From NCBI GenBank assembly GCA_024707205.1, contig JANQAD010000001.1, forward strand, positions 2,011,979 through 2,075,978: a DNA stretch of 64,000 nt, read 5' to 3'. The stretch comes from Demequina sp. (GTDB lineage Bacteria > Actinomycetota > Actinomycetes > Actinomycetales > Demequinaceae). Of this stretch, positions 46,206-56,752 are shown in pieces (within the stretch, counting starts at the first letter, position 1; each line of letters starts with the position of its first letter). The translations under genes were made by a program, and so were the position numbers. The notes under the pieces were generated by a model, which had not been told where the DNA came from, ran no database searches, and saw only the letters and a program-made list of their open reading frames with translations.

Positions 46206-47452
46206 CCGGCACCGACGTCTTCGTCCTCATCTTCGTTGGCGCGCTCGCGCTGCTCGGCGCGGGTTCGCTGCACGCGCTCGTGGCGGCCTTTGAGCAGCTT
46301 CCGTACGCGGATGAGCGGCGCCTTGCATCCGCCCTTCGGCCCGACGGCCGCCCCACCTCCGCGGCCAGGCTCGCCTCCTCGCCGGGAGACACTGACAACT
46401 CGGCGTCCGTTGCGTACGCGACTCTAGAGGCCTTGGGGATCGTGTGCTGGACGCTGCTTGCCGTTGGCATGGGTCAGGCGCTCGGGTGGCCCGGCTGGGT
46501 GTTCTCCCTGGTAGCGGCCGTTGTTGCGGCTGCGCTGTCGCTGCTCGTGGTGCGCGCCGTTCCGCGCTCACTCGGACGCTCGTATCCCGAGGCGACCGTG
46601 CGCGGGGTGGCGCCGCTTGCCCGGCTGCTCATCGTGCTCACCACGCCCGTGCGGGCGGTGGTGCCGGCGCTGCGAGCGCCAGCGCTCGCGGAACGTGAGG
46701 ACCTCGTTGATCGCGCGCATGAGGCGCTCGATGAGGAGGACGTGGAGTTGGTCGAGGGGGTCGTCAACCTTGGCGAGACCCTTACCCGCGAGGTCATGGT
46801 GCCGCGCACCGACATGATCACCATTCAGGCGGGCACCACGCTGCGCAAGGCGCTCTCGCTGTTCATGCGCTCGGGCTTCTCTCGCGTGCCGGTGATCTCC
46901 GGGGACGTGGACGACGTCGTTGGGGTGCTCTACTTCAAGGACGCCGTGCGTGAGACCTGGGATGCGCCCGCCGCACTGGACCAGCTCGCGGACTCCGTGA
47001 TGCGGGAGCCCGAGTTCGTGCCCGAGTCGCTCGCCGTTGACGACCTGCTGCGACGCATGCAGGACGACGTCTTTCACATCGCGATCGTGGTGGACGAGTA
47101 CGGGGGAGTCGCCGGCCTCGTGACCATAGAGGACGCGCTCGAGGAGATCGTCGGCGAGCTCACGGACGAGCACGATCGCGCTGAGCCGGAGCCGGAGCCA
47201 CTCGCCGCCGGAGGCTACCGCGTGCCGGCGCGAATGGCGCTCGATGAACTGGGCGAGCTCTTCGACCTAGAGATCGACGACGACGATGTCGACACGGTGG
47301 CCGGCCTGCTCTCGAAGGCGCTTGGGCGCGTGCCGATCCCGGGCGCCAGGGCGTCGGCCCATGGGCTGGTGCTCCAGGCCGATAGGTTTGAGGGGCGCAG
47401 GCGGCGGCTGTCGTCGGTGGTGGTTCGTCGCGAGGAGGCTTCAGGTGAGTGA
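46202..47452 (+). CDS. CNNM/CorC-type hemolysin family protein with CBS domains
   Basis: The 416-residue protein has an N-terminal CNNM membrane domain with three or four helices. A CBS pair follows (MVPRTDMITIQAGTTLRKAL, VPVISGDVDDVVGVLYFKD, DEYGGVAGLVTIEDALEEIV), then a CorC_HlyC domain near the C-terminus (YRVPARMALDELGELFDLEI). Relatives export or sense Mg2+. It overlaps ybeY by 4 bp and era by 8 bp. Confidence 0.93.
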   Translation: MTGTDVFVLIFVGALALLGAGSLHALVAAFEQLPYADERRLASALRPDGRPTSAARLASSPGDTDNSASVAYATLEALGIVCWTLLAVGMGQALGWPGWVFSLVAAVVAAALSLLVVRAVPRSLGRSYPEATVRGVAPLARLLIVLTTPVRAVVPALRAPALAEREDLVDRAHEALDEEDVELVEGVVNLGETLTREVMVPRTDMITIQAGTTLRKALSLFMRSGFSRVPVISGDVDDVVGVLYFKDAVRETWDAPAALDQLADSVMREPEFVPESLAVDDLLRRMQDDVFHIAIVVDEYGGVAGLVTIEDALEEIVGELTDEHDRAEPEPEPLAAGGYRVPARMALDELGELFDLEIDDDDVDTVAGLLSKALGRVPIPGARASAHGLVLQADRFEGRRRRLSSVVVRREEASGE

Positions 47453-48350
47453 CGATTACCGCTCCGCCGATTACCGCTCCGGCTTCGTGGCGTTCGTTGG
47501 TCGACCCAACGCGGGCAAGTCCACGCTCATGAATGCCCTCGTAGGCGAGAAGGTCGCGATCATGTCCTCGCGACCGCAAACCACTCGGCGGGCGATCCGA
47601 GGGATTATTACCAGGGACGATGCGCAACTGATCGTGGTAGACACGCCCGGCTTGCACCGTCCGCGGACGCTCCTTGGTCAGCGGCTCAACGACCTGGTGC
47701 GCGAGACCTTCGCCGAGGTGGACGTGATCGGCTTCTGCTTGCCCGCGGACGAGAAGGTGGGCCCGGGCGACAAGTGGATAGCGCGAGAGCTCGCCGACGC
47801 GCGGGCACCGGTGGTCGCGATCGTCACCAAGGTGGACAAGGTCTCGCGCGATCGAGTTGCCGCGCATCTGCTCGACGTGTCCACGCTCGGCGACTTCGTG
47901 GACATCGTGCCCGTGTCGTCGGTCAAAGACGTGCAGATGGACGTGCTGCTCGAGGTGCTCATCTCACGGCTGCCCGTTGGGCCGCCGCTGTATCCGTCCG
48001 GCGAGGTGACGGACGAGCCGGAAGATGTGCGCATTGCCGAGCTGATCCGTGAGGCCGCGCTCGAGGGCGTCCACGACGAGCTGCCGCACTCGATCGCGGT
48101 TGTCGTTGAGGAGATGATCGAGCCAGATGACGGCGGGGTGCTGCAGATCCACGCTCAGCTCTACGTCGAGCGCGACTCGCAGAAGGGCATCATCATCGGG
48201 CGTGGAGGGACCAGGCTCCGTGAGGTGGGGGCCACGGCGCGTGCGGGCATAGAGCGCCTGCTTGGGCGCAAGGTGTTCCTCGACCTGCATGTCAAGGTCG
48301 CCAAGGACTGGCAGCGGGACCCCAAGCAAATGGGGCGGCTGGGGTTCTAG
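47445..48350 (+). CDS. era: GTPase Era
   Basis: The 301-residue GTPase binds the 3' end of 16S rRNA in 30S assembly. G1 is GRPNAGKS (residues 19-26), G3 is DTPGLHRPR and G4 is TKVD. The C-terminal KH domain has KGIIIGRGGTRLREVGATAR and ends DWQRDPKQMGRLGF. The GTG is inside the last codons of the CNNM gene. It closes the operon. Confidence 0.97.
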   Translation: MSDDYRSADYRSGFVAFVGRPNAGKSTLMNALVGEKVAIMSSRPQTTRRAIRGIITRDDAQLIVVDTPGLHRPRTLLGQRLNDLVRETFAEVDVIGFCLPADEKVGPGDKWIARELADARAPVVAIVTKVDKVSRDRVAAHLLDVSTLGDFVDIVPVSSVKDVQMDVLLEVLISRLPVGPPLYPSGEVTDEPEDVRIAELIREAALEGVHDELPHSIAVVVEEMIEPDDGGVLQIHAQLYVERDSQKGIIIGRGGTRLREVGATARAGIERLLGRKVFLDLHVKVAKDWQRDPKQMGRLGF

Positions 48351-48423
48351 CCCACAACAGCGTCGGGCAAGCATGCCCAACCCGCGCCTTCGCGCCCCCG
48401 CGCCCTCGCGCCTTCCCGCACCC

Positions 48424-48476
48424 TGTCGGTACAACCGCGTCGCTTCGCGCGCGGAAACGACCCCTATGTACCGACA
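48424..48476 (+). repeat. Palindromic element type 1, copy 1
   Basis: A 53-bp unit has ends TGTCGGTACA and TGTACCGACA and a core CGCGTCGCTTCGCGCGCG followed by GAAACGACCCC. It lies between era and the leuA leader. Copies 1 and 4 read in one orientation and copies 2 and 3 in the other. Confidence 0.9.
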
Positions 48477-48490
48477 GCGGGAGAGCACGG

Positions 48491-48496
48491 TAGGGT
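48491..48496 (+). promoter_or_regulatory. -10 box TAGGGT of the leuA leader
   Basis: TAGGGT ends 7 nt before the ATG of the leader peptide (48504), so the leader peptide starts at the transcript's 5' end. Confidence 0.6.
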
Positions 48497-48503
48497 GATC
48501 CAC

Positions 48504-48548
48504 ATGCGTGCACGCTCGCTGCTCCTTCGCTGCCGCGACGAGGCCTAA
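48504..48548 (+). CDS. leuA leader peptide
   Basis: The 14-residue peptide MRARSLLLRCRDEA has three consecutive Leu codons (CTG CTC CTT). Ribosome stalling there when leucyl-tRNA is scarce is the known mechanism for leucine leaders of actinobacterial leuA genes. Its last codons form the left arm of a perfect 11-bp hairpin. Confidence 0.88.
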   Translation: MRARSLLLRCRDEA

Positions 48549-48569
48549 CAGGCCGGATCCTCGTCGCGG
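48533..48569 (+). promoter_or_regulatory. leuA attenuator hairpin
   Basis: CCGCGACGAGG (48533-48543) and CCTCGTCGCGG (48559-48569) are perfect complements. The left arm lies inside the leader peptide, so the position of the ribosome would decide whether the hairpin forms. No T run follows, which suggests Rho-dependent or translational control. Confidence 0.8.
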
Positions 48570-48588
48570 TGGTTGGTGTGCCGGCTGA

Positions 48589-50376
<1,788 letters not shown>

Positions 50377-50390
50377 CACCGCCCAAGCCA

Positions 50391-50440
50391 GCCCGACGCT
50401 GGGGCCAGGTTTCGTACGAAGCCACGCCCCAGCGTCGGGC
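50391..50440. terminator. Decamer pair forming a long hairpin
   Basis: GCCCGACGCTGGGGC (50391-50405) pairs perfectly with 50426-50440 across a 20-nt loop that holds CGTACG. It follows leuA by 14 bp and ends 3 bp before the next -10 box. It could stop leuA transcription and is built from two inverted dispersed decamers. Confidence 0.7.
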
Positions 50441-50443
50441 CGC

Positions 50444-50449
50444 TACAGT
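50444..50449 (+). promoter_or_regulatory. -10 box TACAGT, leaderless
   Basis: TACAGT ends 6 nt before the ATG at 50456 of the MFS transporter. Confidence 0.55.
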
Positions 50450-50455
50450 GCCCGT

Positions 50456-52039
50456 ATGAGCGAAACCGCGCCGCAGTCCAAGAACCCCATGCGGCTTGCG
50501 TTGCTGCTGTCCATGGCGATGTTCGTCCTGGTAGTAGACACATCGCTGATGAACGTGTCGATCTCCGCGGTGGTGCGGGATCTCGACACGACCGTGAGTC
50601 GCGTGCAGTCCGCGATCGCGCTCGAGGCGCTCGTCTCCGCGGCGTTCATCCTGATCGGCGGCAAGGTGGGGGACCTCATCGGCCGCAAGCGCGCGTACAT
50701 CCTGGGACTGCTCGGCTACGCGGTGGGTGCGCTCGCGATGACGCTCGCCCAGTCGGTGACGGCGATCGTGGTGTTCTGGGCGGTCATCGGCGGTCTTGGC
50801 GCGTCTTTGCTGCTGCCCGCGATGCAGTCGCTCATTCACGGAAACTTCGAGGGCGACATGCAGCGCCGCGTATACGCCCTGGTAGGCGCCGCGGCGGCGA
50901 TCGCGGCGGCCGTGGGCCCGCTGCTCGGCGGCGTGCTCACGACCTTCCTCTCGTGGCGCGTGGCGTTCGCGCTCGAGGCGGTGGTGATCGCGGTGGTGCT
51001 CGCCGGGATCGGGCTCGTGAAGGACGTGAAGTTCACCGGTGATCGGCATATCGACCCGGTTGGCGCGGTGCTGTCCGTGGTCGCGATGGGCGGCATCGTG
51101 CTCGGCATCCTCGTGTGGCAGGAGGGCGGCGAGGCCGTTGGCGCGCTGATCGCGGTGGGCGCGGTCGCGATGGCCGGGCTGGTGTGGTGGCTGCGCTCGG
51201 CGAAACGGCGCGGACGCCCCACCCTGATCGACCCCACCCTGTTTGGCTCCAAGCAGTTCCGCATCGGCATCAGCCAGCAGATGCTGCAGCAGATCGCGCT
51301 CGGCGGCGTGATGATCGTGCTGCCGATCTACCTGCAGATGGTCCACGAGTACAACGCGCTGCAGGCGGGGCTGTCGCTCGCGCCGCTGTCGCTGTCGATG
51401 TTCGCGGTGGCCCTCATCGCGGGGCGCAAGGCCGGCGGCGTGCGGCCGTCCACGCTGGTGCGGTGGGGCTTCCTGCTTCTCGCGGTTGGCGTGGCGATCA
51501 TCATTCCGCTCGTGCCGCGGGCCGACGGCGGGCTCGCCCTGGCCATTCCCCTCGCCATCACCGGTTGCGGCCTTGGGCTGCTCGTGTCGCAGCTGAACAA
51601 CTACACGCTCGCGCCGATGACGGAGGAGCGGGTGTCCGAGGCCGCGGGCGTGAACTCGGCCGCGGGCTCGTTTGGGCTGTCGTTTGGCCTGGCAGTCGGC
51701 GGTGCGGTGATGCTCGCGACCCTTGCCGGCGCGTTCACGTCGATGGCCACGGCGAGCGATGTGCTGTCCCCGGATCAGCAGACGCAGGTGGCGCAGGCGC
51801 TCGAGGATGACGCGCAGGTGATGACCAATACGCAGTTGGAGGCGCAGCTGTCGGGACAGAGCGCGGAGGTTCAGGACGAGATCATCTCGATCAACACGGA
51901 TGCCAGGCATCTTGCGCTGCAGATCGCGATGCTCATTCCGCTGCTCGCGGGCCTGATCGGTCTGGGGAACTCGTTCCGCATGGCGAGGCTGCCGGACATC
52001 GCGCCGGCCGAGGACCATGGCGGGCTCATCGTTGGCTGA
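50456..52039 (+). CDS. MFS transporter, DHA2 (14-helix) drug exporter family
   Basis: The 527-residue protein has about fourteen hydrophobic segments. The first helix ends in FVLVVDTSLMNVSISAVVRD, the DHA2 motif D1-like region. IGGKVGDLIGRKRAYILG is the motif A loop and GPLLGGVLTTFLSWR is motif C. Members export drugs or other compounds using the proton gradient. Substrate is not predictable. The C-terminal half contains an extracytoplasmic loop rich in Gln/Asp (SPDQQTQVAQALEDDAQV). Confidence 0.92.
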   Translation: MSETAPQSKNPMRLALLLSMAMFVLVVDTSLMNVSISAVVRDLDTTVSRVQSAIALEALVSAAFILIGGKVGDLIGRKRAYILGLLGYAVGALAMTLAQSVTAIVVFWAVIGGLGASLLLPAMQSLIHGNFEGDMQRRVYALVGAAAAIAAAVGPLLGGVLTTFLSWRVAFALEAVVIAVVLAGIGLVKDVKFTGDRHIDPVGAVLSVVAMGGIVLGILVWQEGGEAVGALIAVGAVAMAGLVWWLRSAKRRGRPTLIDPTLFGSKQFRIGISQQMLQQIALGGVMIVLPIYLQMVHEYNALQAGLSLAPLSLSMFAVALIAGRKAGGVRPSTLVRWGFLLLAVGVAIIIPLVPRADGGLALAIPLAITGCGLGLLVSQLNNYTLAPMTEERVSEAAGVNSAAGSFGLSFGLAVGGAVMLATLAGAFTSMATASDVLSPDQQTQVAQALEDDAQVMTNTQLEAQLSGQSAEVQDEIISINTDARHLALQIAMLIPLLAGLIGLGNSFRMARLPDIAPAEDHGGLIVG

Positions 52040-52058
52040 GCGCGAGCGGCTGGGGCCG

Positions 52059-52064
52059 TAGCAT
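52059..52064 (+). promoter_or_regulatory. -10 box TAGCAT, leaderless
   Basis: TAGCAT ends 7 nt before the GTG at 52072. Confidence 0.55.
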
Positions 52065-52071
52065 TGCCCGC

Positions 52072-52639
52072 GTGAACTTCTCCCGCACCCTGCGCCCAGT
52101 CCTCCTTGCGGGCGCTGTCGTTGTCGCCCTCGCGGCGTGCTCCGCGCCCGCCGACGAGCTCGCGAACACGGTCGCCGGGCAGCTGCCTGACCTCACGTCG
52201 CAGGGGCTCTCGAGCTTCGAGTGCGGCTCCGGCGATGCGATCGGGGGCTCGTTCCAGCAGCCCGCGGATCCGTATGTGGCCGAATGCTGGAAGGGGAAGC
52301 CCGGCTGGCAAGACCTTCCTCGACATCGCGAACTCCACGCAGGACGCCGTGATCCAGGCCACCGGCGGAACCGACGCGACCGCGGACGCTTGCCCCGAGG
52401 ACTCGCTGAGTGCCGCAGGCGGAATCTCCTGCCGGGCCGCCCTCGTGACGAAGGGCACCCAGAAGGTCCTGGTGCGCACGGTCGTCGTGCTCGCGGACCC
52501 ATCCACGGCGCTCGCCGGACTGCCGCAGGACCCCACGCAGGACCAGATCAACGAGCAGATCAGCGGCGCGGCCGTCGAGGTGCTCGTGGGGACGCAGTCG
52601 CCCACCAGCCCGAGCTCGCCCCAGCCCACCGCCTCCTAG
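52072..52639 (+). CDS. Secreted lipoprotein of unknown function (one-base frameshift)
   Basis: The protein starts with a lipoprotein signal (VNFSRTLRPVLLAGAVVVAL, lipobox LAAC). The frame breaks near 52300 (gaagcccggctggc): removing one G gives CWKGKPAGKTFLDIANSTQD and a 188-residue protein ending SSPQPTAS. Four cysteines after the lipobox (ECGSG, AECWK, DACPED, ISCRA) could form two disulfides. No family was recognised. It has its own leaderless promoter between the exporter and recO. Confidence 0.72.
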
Positions 52640-52684
52640 GCGCGGCAACGGCCCGGCCTGAGCGAGCGTCGGGCATGCACGGGC

Positions 52685-52690
52685 GACAAT
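52685..52690 (+). promoter_or_regulatory. -10 box GACAAT, leaderless (recO)
   Basis: GACAAT ends 5 nt before the GTG at 52696. A dispersed decamer (52665-52674) is 10 bp upstream. Confidence 0.5.
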
Positions 52691-52695
52691 GAGAC

Positions 52696-53430
52696 GTGCC
52701 CCTGTACCGAGACGACGCGATCGTGCTGCGCACCCACAAGCTGGGTGAGGCGGACCGCATCGTCACGATGCTCACCAAGAATCACGGCAAGGTGCGCGCG
52801 GTCGCGAAGGGGGTGCGGCGCACGTCGAGCCGCATCGGTTCGCGCATGGAGCCATTCATGCTCGCGGACGTGCAGCTGTACGAGGGGCGAAACCTCGACA
52901 TCGTGAGTCAGGTGGAGATGCGCGAACCGTACGCGCGCCGCATCGCCGCGGACTACGCGCTGTTCACGGCCGCGACCGCGATGGTGGAAACCGCGGACAA
53001 GCTCGTCGACCACGAGAAGGAGCCTGCGTTCCAGCAGTATCGGCTGCTGCACGGGGCACTGGGTTCGCTCAGCCGGCGCGAGCACGATCCAGGTTCTCTC
53101 CTTGATTCCTTCCTGCTGCGGTCTTTGGCGATCGCGGGCTACGCGCCGTCGTTCTCCGAGTGCGCCGTGTGCGGAAAGCCCGGCCCGCACCGCGCATTCG
53201 CGATCGCGGAGGGCGGAGCGGTGTGCGAGGACTGCCGTCCCTCGGGCGCCGCCGCTCCCTCTGTCGGTACATTCCTGCTGCTTGCCGCGCTGCTGGAGGG
53301 GAACTGGGCGGTCGCCGACGCCGCCGAGCCGCGCGATCGCCGCGACGCCGCAGGCCTGGTCGCCGCGTACACGCAGTACCACCTCGAGCGAAAGGTCCGG
53401 AGCCTGCCGCTCGTGGACCGCGAGTCCTGA
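52696..53430 (+). CDS. recO: DNA repair protein RecO
   Basis: The 244-residue protein has an N-terminal OB fold ([20 protein letters not shown]) and a helical C-terminal part. A zinc site of two CxxC pairs is present (ECAVCGKPG and CEDCRPS). It loads RecA with RecR in recombinational repair. A perfect half-site of the type 1 palindrome, TGTCGGTACA, lies inside the gene at 53262-53271, where it encodes SVGT. The next gene is uppS, the usual order. Confidence 0.95.
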   Translation: MPLYRDDAIVLRTHKLGEADRIVTMLTKNHGKVRAVAKGVRRTSSRIGSRMEPFMLADVQLYEGRNLDIVSQVEMREPYARRIAADYALFTAATAMVETADKLVDHEKEPAFQQYRLLHGALGSLSRREHDPGSLLDSFLLRSLAIAGYAPSFSECAVCGKPGPHRAFAIAEGGAVCEDCRPSGAAAPSVGTFLLLAALLEGNWAVADAAEPRDRRDAAGLVAAYTQYHLERKVRSLPLVDRES

Positions 53431-53483
53431 TCGCCGCGAAGCTCCACGCCCCGCAGCCCCGGCACCCTCCCGCCCCCACATCC

Positions 53484-53537
53484 TGTCGGTACATACAGGT
53501 CGTTTCACGCGCGCGAAGCGACGCGTGTGTACCGACA
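53484..53537 (-). repeat. Palindromic element type 1, copy 2
   Basis: A 54-bp unit has the same ends as copy 1 and an inverted core (GGTCGTTTCACGCGCGCGAA). The ends extend outward into CCCCCACATCC and GGATGCGGGG. It lies between recO and uppS. Confidence 0.9.
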
Positions 53538-53588
53538 GGATGCGGGGTGGGGAAGGGGAGTGGACCGCGGGTTCTGAGCCCCGCCAAG

Positions 53589-53594
53589 TAGGCT
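53589..53594 (+). promoter_or_regulatory. -10 box TAGGCT, leaderless (uppS)
   Basis: TAGGCT ends 7 nt before the GTG at 53602. Confidence 0.6.
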
Positions 53595-53601
53595 GACGGT
53601 C

Positions 53602-54360
53602 GTGACGCCAACGCCGCCGCCCCCGCACCCCTCGGGCGCGCAACCGCCGCGGTTGCCCAAGGACGCCATCCCTCAGCACGTGGCCATCGTCATGGACGGC
53701 AACGGCCGCTGGGCCAAGCAGCGCGGCCTGCCGCGCACCGAGGGTCACACCAGGGGAGAGGCCGCCCTGCTGGACGTCGTCGCAGGCGGCATCGAGGCCG
53801 GGGTGTCCCACATCAGCGCCTACGCGTTCAGCACGGAGAACTGGAAGCGCAGCCCGGACGAGGTGCGCTTCCTCATGGGTTTCAACCGCGACGTCATCCG
53901 TCGCCGCCGCGACCAGATGAACGAATGGGGCGTGCGCGTGCGGTGGGCCGGTCGCCGGCCAAAGCTGTGGAAGTCGGTCATCGACGAGCTCGAGGAGGCG
54001 GAGCGCCTCACCGCGCGCAACACGACGCTCACGCTCACCATGTGCGTCAACTACGGCGGCCGCGCGGAGATCGCCGACGCCGCACAGGCTCTGGCGCGAG
54101 ACGTGGCCGCCGGCGCTCTTGACCCCGCGAAGGTCACGGAAAAGACCTTCGCGCGCTACCTCGATGAGCCGGATATGCCCGATGTGGACCTGTTCTGGCG
54201 CTCGAGCGGCGAGCAGCGGTCCAGCAACTTCCTGCCGTGGCAGGCCGCCTACGCCGAGTACGTCTTCAGCGACGTCCTGTGGCCGGATGTGAACCGCACC
54301 CACCTGTGGGCGGCCATCGAGGAGTACGCGCAGCGGAACCGACGCTTCGGCTCCGCATAA
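53602..54360 (+). CDS. uppS: Isoprenyl transferase (cis-prenyltransferase, UppS)
   Basis: The 252-residue enzyme builds the polyprenyl phosphate carrier for cell-wall synthesis. [17 protein letters not shown] holds the catalytic Asp32. [21 protein letters not shown] and the substrate motif [18 protein letters not shown] follow. The last motif has the RPSGEQR-like form of actinobacterial long-chain enzymes in place of the RTGGE form. An N-terminal Pro-rich extension of ~20 residues is present. Confidence 0.95.
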   Translation: MTPTPPPPHPSGAQPPRLPKDAIPQHVAIVMDGNGRWAKQRGLPRTEGHTRGEAALLDVVAGGIEAGVSHISAYAFSTENWKRSPDEVRFLMGFNRDVIRRRRDQMNEWGVRVRWAGRRPKLWKSVIDELEEAERLTARNTTLTLTMCVNYGGRAEIADAAQALARDVAAGALDPAKVTEKTFARYLDEPDMPDVDLFWRSSGEQRSSNFLPWQAAYAEYVFSDVLWPDVNRTHLWAAIEEYAQRNRRFGSA

Positions 54361-54374
54361 CCCAAGGAGATCCC

Positions 54375-54674
54375 ATGCCCCCTCAGAAGTCCTTCATGGC
54401 CACCTGGCTGTTCGCGTGGCTACTCGGCTACCTCGCGATCGACCGCTTCTACCTCGGCAAAATCGGCACGGGGATTCTCAAGCTCATCACCGTTGGCGGC
54501 TTTGGCCTGTGGTACCTCATCGACCTGATCTTGGTGCTCGCGGGCGGCCAGCACGACAAGCGGGGTCGTGACCTCGCCGGATACCAGCAGTACAAGGGGA
54601 TCGCGTGGATCGTGACGATCGTGGTGTTCCTGCTTGGCGGGGTGGGCGGGGTTCTGTACCAGATCGGCGGCTGA
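54375..54674 (+). CDS. TM2 domain membrane protein
   Basis: The 99-residue protein has a TM2 domain: two helices with the motif WLLGYLAIDRFYLGKIGTGI and LWYLIDLILVLAGG, plus a third helix near the C-terminus. The family is widespread and of unknown role. AAGGAG lies 9 nt before the ATG, 14 bp after uppS, so it is probably co-transcribed with it. Confidence 0.87.
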   Translation: MPPQKSFMATWLFAWLLGYLAIDRFYLGKIGTGILKLITVGGFGLWYLIDLILVLAGGQHDKRGRDLAGYQQYKGIAWIVTIVVFLLGGVGGVLYQIGG

Positions 54675-54693
54675 CGAACCGGAGGACGATCGG

Positions 54694-55110
54694 CTAGCCG
54701 GCCTTGGCGGCGCAGTCCGAACAGACTCCGGTGATCTCGACCGTGTGCTCAATGTCGCTGTAGCCGTGGCGCGAGGCGAACTGCTCGGCCCAGGCCTCGA
54801 ACTCCGGCACGTCCATGTCGAGCGCCTTGCCGCACACGCGGCACCGCAGGTGGTGGTGGTGCTCGGTTGGCTGCTCGCAGCGGCGATACAGGGTCTCTCC
54901 GGAGTCCGTCACCACCGCGTCCACCTCGCCGACCTCGGCGAGCGACTGGAGGGTCCGGTACACGGTCGCGAGCCCGATGGCCGAGCCTTCGTGGCGCAGG
55001 AGGTCGTGCCACGCCTGCGCCGAGCGGAAGTCGCCGGCGCCGAGCGCCTCCAGCAGGGCGGCGCGCTGCTTGGTCATGCGCTGGTTGGATGGGCGCAGTT
55101 CGGCGGTCAC
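54694..55110 (-). CDS. zur: Fur-family zinc uptake regulator (Zur)
   Basis: The 138-residue repressor has a winged helix (TKQRAALLEALGAGDFRSAQ, LATVYRTLQSLAEVGEVDAV). The metal-binding end has EHHHHLRCRVCGK and CSDCAAK, that is two CxxC structural zinc pairs. The genes upstream in the same operon are znuABC, so Zur rather than Fur is favoured. The GTG overlaps the znuB stop. The znuA promoter carries a near-perfect inverted repeat of the Zur type. Confidence 0.9.
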   Translation of the reverse strand: MTAELRPSNQRMTKQRAALLEALGAGDFRSAQAWHDLLRHEGSAIGLATVYRTLQSLAEVGEVDAVVTDSGETLYRRCEQPTEHHHHLRCRVCGKALDMDVPEFEAWAEQFASRHGYSDIEHTVEITGVCSDCAAKAG

Positions 55111-55958
55111 GTCATGATCCTCGCACGCCGCCTGCGGCGCACAGAGGCCGCGGTCGCGACCCCGGCGTAGGTGAGCACGCCGATCACGACGATGAGCGCT
55201 CCGGGCTGCAGGTTGGCGTAGAGCGTGATGGCGATGCCCACGACCGTGAGCGCGGCGCCGATGCCCATGGCCACGAACATGGTGCGGTTGAACGAGTGGG
55301 TGAGCAGCTGCGCGATGGCCACCGGCACGATCATCAGCGCGCTCACGAGGAGGACGCCCACGACGCGCATGGCGACCGTGATCGTCACGGCCGCGAGCAC
55401 CGCGACCACCATGCTGAGCGCGTTCACCGGCAGTCCGGACGCCGACGCGAACTCCTGGTCGTGGGTGACCGCGAAGAGCGCGCGCCGCAGGCCTATGCCA
55501 ATCGCGATGATGACCCCCGCGAGGATCACCGACACCCAGACGTCCTGCCACGAGGCCGTCGAGATCGATCCGAACAGGTAGCCGAGCAGATTGGTGCTGG
55601 TGCCTCCCGAGGCGCCGATGAGCAGCACGCCGAGCGCGATCCCCCCGTAGAACAGGATTGCCATGACGACGTCGGCGGCCGCGGTGCCGCGAGAGCGCAT
55701 GCGCTCGATGATCGCGGCGCCGGCGATGGCGAAGATGATCGCGCCCGGAAGCGCGAGAGCGTCGCGCTCCGCGAGGCCCGCGATAGAACCTGCGAGCCAG
55801 CCCGCCGCGACGCCCGCGAGGGCCACATGGCCGATTCCGTCGCCCAACAGCGCCATACGACGCTGTACCAGGTACGTTCCCACGATCGGCGCGGCGACGC
55901 CCACCACGAGGCCGGCGATGAGCATGCGTTGAACAAGGGGATCGAGCAGGAGGTTCAC
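55107..55958 (-). CDS. znuB: Zinc ABC transporter permease ZnuB
   Basis: The 283-residue permease has about eight membrane helices. Typical ABC-3 family motifs are GDGIGHVALAGVAAGW and MRVVGVLLVSALMIVPVAIA. It forms the channel of the zinc importer. Starts and stops overlap with znuC and zur (GTGA), giving a tightly coupled minus-strand operon znuA-znuC-znuB-zur. Confidence 0.93.
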   Translation of the reverse strand: MNLLLDPLVQRMLIAGLVVGVAAPIVGTYLVQRRMALLGDGIGHVALAGVAAGWLAGSIAGLAERDALALPGAIIFAIAGAAIIERMRSRGTAAADVVMAILFYGGIALGVLLIGASGGTSTNLLGYLFGSISTASWQDVWVSVILAGVIIAIGIGLRRALFAVTHDQEFASASGLPVNALSMVVAVLAAVTITVAMRVVGVLLVSALMIVPVAIAQLLTHSFNRTMFVAMGIGAALTVVGIAITLYANLQPGALIVVIGVLTYAGVATAASVRRRRRARIMT

Positions 55959-56752
55959 GTTCCCACCTCCAGCATGGGGCCCGACGCTGGGGGCCGGGGA
56001 TCCTCGTGCGCGTGCGTGTGCTCGTGGCCGGGTAGGGCGTGGACTCCCAGATCCTGTGGGGGCGCGCCCCGATACGAGACCGTGCCGTGATCAAGCACGA
56101 CGGCCGTGTCGATGAGGCTCGCGAGCGGCCCGATCTCGTGGAGCACCACGATGATTGCGGCGCCGTCCGCCTTCAGATGGTCGAGCGTGTGGACGAGCGC
56201 GACCTGCGACTGCAGGTCCACGCCCGTCATGGGCTCGTCGAGCACGAGGAGGCGTGGCTCGCGCACCATCGCGCGTGCTATCAGCACGCGCTGCTGCTGG
56301 CCGCCGGAGAGCGATCCGACGTCCCGAAAGGCGAGGTCCGCCACCCCCAGCTGTTCGAGCGCGGCCGTGGCACGGCGTCGGGCATCCCGAGGCGGGCGCA
56401 GGCGGCCGTGACGAAGCAGACCGGCCGTGACAACCTCGAGAGACGTCGCCGCGACGCCCCCGGCGGCGGAGATGCGCTGCGGCACGTAGCCGACGTGGGC
56501 GCGCGCCGCGGGGGTCATGGGCCGGTCGTCGTAGGAGACGGTGCCGGCCGTGAGCGGCAGCACGCCGACGAGCGCGCGGATCAGCGTGGACTTGCCCGAG
56601 CCGTTGGCGCCCATGACCGCCACGGCTTCGCGCTCGCGGACGGCGAGGTCTACGCCATGCAGAATCTCGTTTCCGCCCAGCGCTACGCGGACGCCGCTCG
56701 CGGAGAGCAGCGCGCGTGGGGTTGATGCGCCCGGGTCGCTAGGAGCAGCCAA
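55955..56752 (-). CDS. znuC: Zinc ABC transporter ATPase ZnuC
   Basis: The 265-residue ATPase has Walker A GANGSGKST, Q-loop YVPQR, signature SLSGGQQQR, Walker B LLVLDEP and the switch His in VVLHEIG. The C-terminal tail is His-rich (HALPGHEHTHAHED), which may bind zinc. A copy of the dispersed decamer is in frame in this tail (55979-55988). The TTG start overlaps znuA by 14 bp and has no clear ribosome site, so the start is uncertain by a few codons. Confidence 0.92.
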   Translation of the reverse strand: MAAPSDPGASTPRALLSASGVRVALGGNEILHGVDLAVREREAVAVMGANGSGKSTLIRALVGVLPLTAGTVSYDDRPMTPAARAHVGYVPQRISAAGGVAATSLEVVTAGLLRHGRLRPPRDARRRATAALEQLGVADLAFRDVGSLSGGQQQRVLIARAMVREPRLLVLDEPMTGVDLQSQVALVHTLDHLKADGAAIIVVLHEIGPLASLIDTAVVLDHGTVSYRGAPPQDLGVHALPGHEHTHAHEDPRPPASGPMLEVGT

